This document shows, piece after piece, positions 61,621 to 64,000 of a stretch of 64,000 bases of DNA; position 1 is the stretch's first letter; every line of letters starts with the position of its first letter. Source of the stretch: Brachypodius melanocephalos. Taxonomy: Eukaryota; Chordata; Aves; Passeriformes; Pycnonotidae. The notes under the pieces were generated by a model, which ran no database searches, was not told the DNA's origin, and was given only the letters and a program-made list of their open reading frames with translations. The stretch is from positions 3,254,307 to 3,318,306 of the forward strand of contig VZSR01003807.1 of the NCBI GenBank assembly GCA_013398615.1, in the 5' to 3' direction. Position numbers and translations under genes: made by a program.

Positions 61621-64000
61621 AGACTGATCTTAGCTGGAGTTCTCAGCTGTTGCTATAATCCAAAGACTAAATCCTGCCTCCCAGCAACCATGTCTGCTAC
61701 TGCCTCTGTTTTAGGAGATTTAAAACTTCGGCAGTTCACAAGTCTGTGACCAGTGGGCTGAATGGGCTTATTTTACTTGGAATGTAAAGGCAGGTCTCAA
61801 TCATCCTTTGCTGTGCAAGTGTTGGCAAACTCATCCTTTGCCTCTACTAAAGGTTTGACAGATGTGGCTGTGCTAGCAGAGTACAACCCTCTGAAATTTA
61901 CTTCTTACCAGGAGTGATTTTTTTGTTGTGCGGCTTAATCCAGAAATGAAATTGGGTAGGTCAGCAGAACTGTTTCCTGCCAGTATGACAGCCATACTGG
62001 GCCATTTTCTGGGAAAGTTGCATACTTTATGAACTAAATACTGTTTCACAGTCTGGACTGGTGCAATCATTCTGGTGAAGCCTCTGGTGTGTAGGTGAGG
62101 TCTCGCTGATGCCAGGGGCTGTACTGAGTAGTAGCAGATTTCCTTACTTGACTGGGACCTGAAAAGGAGAGACAGGTGGTTCCTGCCATTCCTTTTGGAA
62201 GTCAGGAGAAGGAACATGTTCCAAATTTTTCTGATACTAGAGCCCATGCTGAATAAACAGGGGACATGTCCATGCATAAAACAAAAGTGTGATACTAGCT
62301 CCTTTTGGACAGCTTGTCCAACTAGGTCTGATGACATGGATTTTAGCAAAGAACCTGCCTACCGGGATCCCCAGAGGTTCCTTCTCCCATCTTTAGCTCA
62401 TACAGAAGCACTCCCTGCTGCCATCCCTCCCCTGTCAATGTTCCCCCAGCTAGCATGGCTGAGCTGGCCCTGGCACTGGCCAAGCCTGCCCTCGCTCTGA
62501 GGTTCCAGCAAGCCCTCAGCATCCTGCACAGAGGGAAAACAGCCTTTTGCTCCACTTGTGCAGTGCTGTGATTTTTAACTTCTGTGTTTTTTAAAGTTTT
62601 GAGAGCTCACACTGTGCCCCTGGATAGCTGATCTTTCCCTTACCTTACCTTGCATTTCATTGTAGGCAGGCAGTGTTGGTTAAGTTCTCTTTCTTCCTCA
62701 TAGAGAAGGCCAAATGGTGATAAGCTCCTTCTTCCCTGCCTTGCCATTAAAGTCTGCTCGATATTTACCTACCCCTCAAATTGTAGTTCAAGTGGGGTTT
62801 TTTTCATCCTTAGGTTGTTAATAAGTTCCAAGCTGGAGCCTTTTCTCAGATGGCATTGCAAATGTTATTTCAATTACACAGTATTGCATTCAGGGCACTT
62901 CCAGTGGGATGAGATTGCCTGCCACAGAAATAAAGTGTTATTTACAGTAAAGACACTTAATGGATGCTGGCATATGTGTCTTTGTAATGTCGTATCTGCA
63001 TGACTGACAGTGAATGCCAAAGAGAGCAGCAAAGGTTTCTTTCCTACCTTTGACTCTCTCACTATTTGGCAGAGGAGAGCAGACAGCCTAGCTCTCAAAA
63101 ATACTATTTTTGTATTGCACAGAAGCAAGGGAATGAGACTTTCAGCTGGCATGTGCACTTGATGCCCATTTTTCATCTACTTGAACATGTGCAGGAAGAA
63201 AAACCATGGTAACAGAAACTAGTTATGGATGAAACGTCCTGGTATTTTTTGAAAACAGTATTCTGAACTGTCTGAATAATTTCAGTTTCTTCTCTCTGTG
63301 GTGCTTTCATCAGACCATGTTCTGCAGTGTGGTTTTGCTATTGTGCATTATGCATTCCTGATTTAATTCCTACCACAAAAGAGGTGCCAAGTCATTTCCA
63401 AAAATGCACAGATACTTGTACGAATTTAGGCAGGAAAACTGAGGTGACAACCCCAAACTAAGCAATACAATCACCAATAGATTTAAACCTTAACCGTAAT
63501 ATGGCAAATCTTGTCCAGACACGGATGATACTTTGAGAGCCTCAATTGCATGAAGTTTATTCTGGTCAAATTAATTTCCTCTATTATTTCAAATTAATTA
63601 TCCTCAAAACAATTAGACTGGGAATAGGATGTACCTACAGTAATATTGAGAGAGTGTTTCACGTGGTAGATCATTGTTAAAGACAAAAAGTTGGAATTCC
63701 TATTGAAAGCAATTGGAATGGAAAGTAATTGGAAGTAAAACAGTAGAGTAGTGGGCCATATGGAAGCAGTTGTGAGTGTTATGAACAACTGATAGGATAC
63801 AAATGTCTATTTTTGTCTCTTCCTCCAGTAAACACTTACAGAAAGAATCCAGCTTCAAACTGTACACTTGCTTTGTGTTAGCAATAAACAGCCATTTGTT
63901 AACAATGATCTGTTTTGATAACTCTGTTCTTTGACATTTCAGGGTTTCTATCTTTGAAAATGTTCATCTGTGCTACCCAAACTGCAGTTAACTCTTCTCA

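Larger units (their letters stand above)
59901..64000. other. Unique non-coding DNA
   Basis: No supported gene. A minus-strand frame at 61873-62349 (158 codons) has no recognised motif. Simple-sequence features (poly-A at 60566, an A/C strip at 60781, 28 consecutive G at 60932) and a CRE-like palindrome at 61607 are listed separately. Confidence 0.55.

Noticed and set aside
61873..62349. 158-codon minus-strand frame
   Set aside because: Mixed, motif-free composition; within the expected length range for the longest chance frames in 64 kb of six-frame sequence.
1..64000. CRISPR array, bacterial operon, rRNA or tRNA gene
   Set aside because: No regularly spaced direct repeats, no ribosome-binding-site-led gene strings and no tRNA or rRNA signature; the repeat content is avian.

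Overview
This is a vertebrate nuclear window, almost certainly from a bird. The evidence is several decayed CR1 LINE 3' ends (GGTCCCTTTCAAC... followed by CTATGATTCTATAG-type tails), a fragment with the start motif of an avian ERVL-type LTR (TGTGGTGGATTGACC), one ancient MIR, and no mammalian L1 or Alu. The sequence is AT-rich and CpG-poor, with few intact repeats, as in avian introns or gene deserts. The species cannot be set from the sequence.

I find no protein-coding exon, tRNA, rRNA or CpG-island promoter that I can defend. Open frames longer than 100 codons exist on both strands, but most have no family motif, have stops just outside, and sit in locally GC-richer patches where stops are rare. 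The window is best read as intergenic or deep-intronic DNA. Four protein-like stretches are listed as weak candidates: an Ig-V-like relic near 9.7-9.9 kb, an unidentified minus-strand stretch at 10.2-10.5 kb, a minus-strand stretch at 14.5-15.1 kb, and a hAT-transposase-like relic on the minus strand at 37.6-37.7 kb.

Layout: 0-5.4 kb, unique AT-rich DNA; 5.45-5.57 kb, CR1 (minus); 9.7-15.1 kb, the weak protein-like relics and a 29-base T run; 15.9 kb, a perfect 12-bp palindrome; 18-28 kb, mostly unique DNA with conserved-looking AT-rich blocks, a sauropsid interspersed repeat at 24.9 kb and an ERVL LTR fragment at 26.6 kb; 31.3 kb, a second copy of the 24.9-kb family; 34.5 kb, CR1 (minus); 37.6 kb, hAT-like relic; 43.6, 48.0 and 50.2 kb, CR1 3' ends (plus); 48.2 kb, a nested AT-rich inverted repeat; 53.7-54.0 kb, an LTR-like block with a 47-bp tandem duplication; 59.7 kb, MIR; 60.9 kb, a run of 28 G.

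No genes can be shown to work together here. The more unusual items are structural DNA (poly-G, nested palindromes) and decayed mobile-element fragments. Repeat and family names come from recalled consensus patterns, not from a search.
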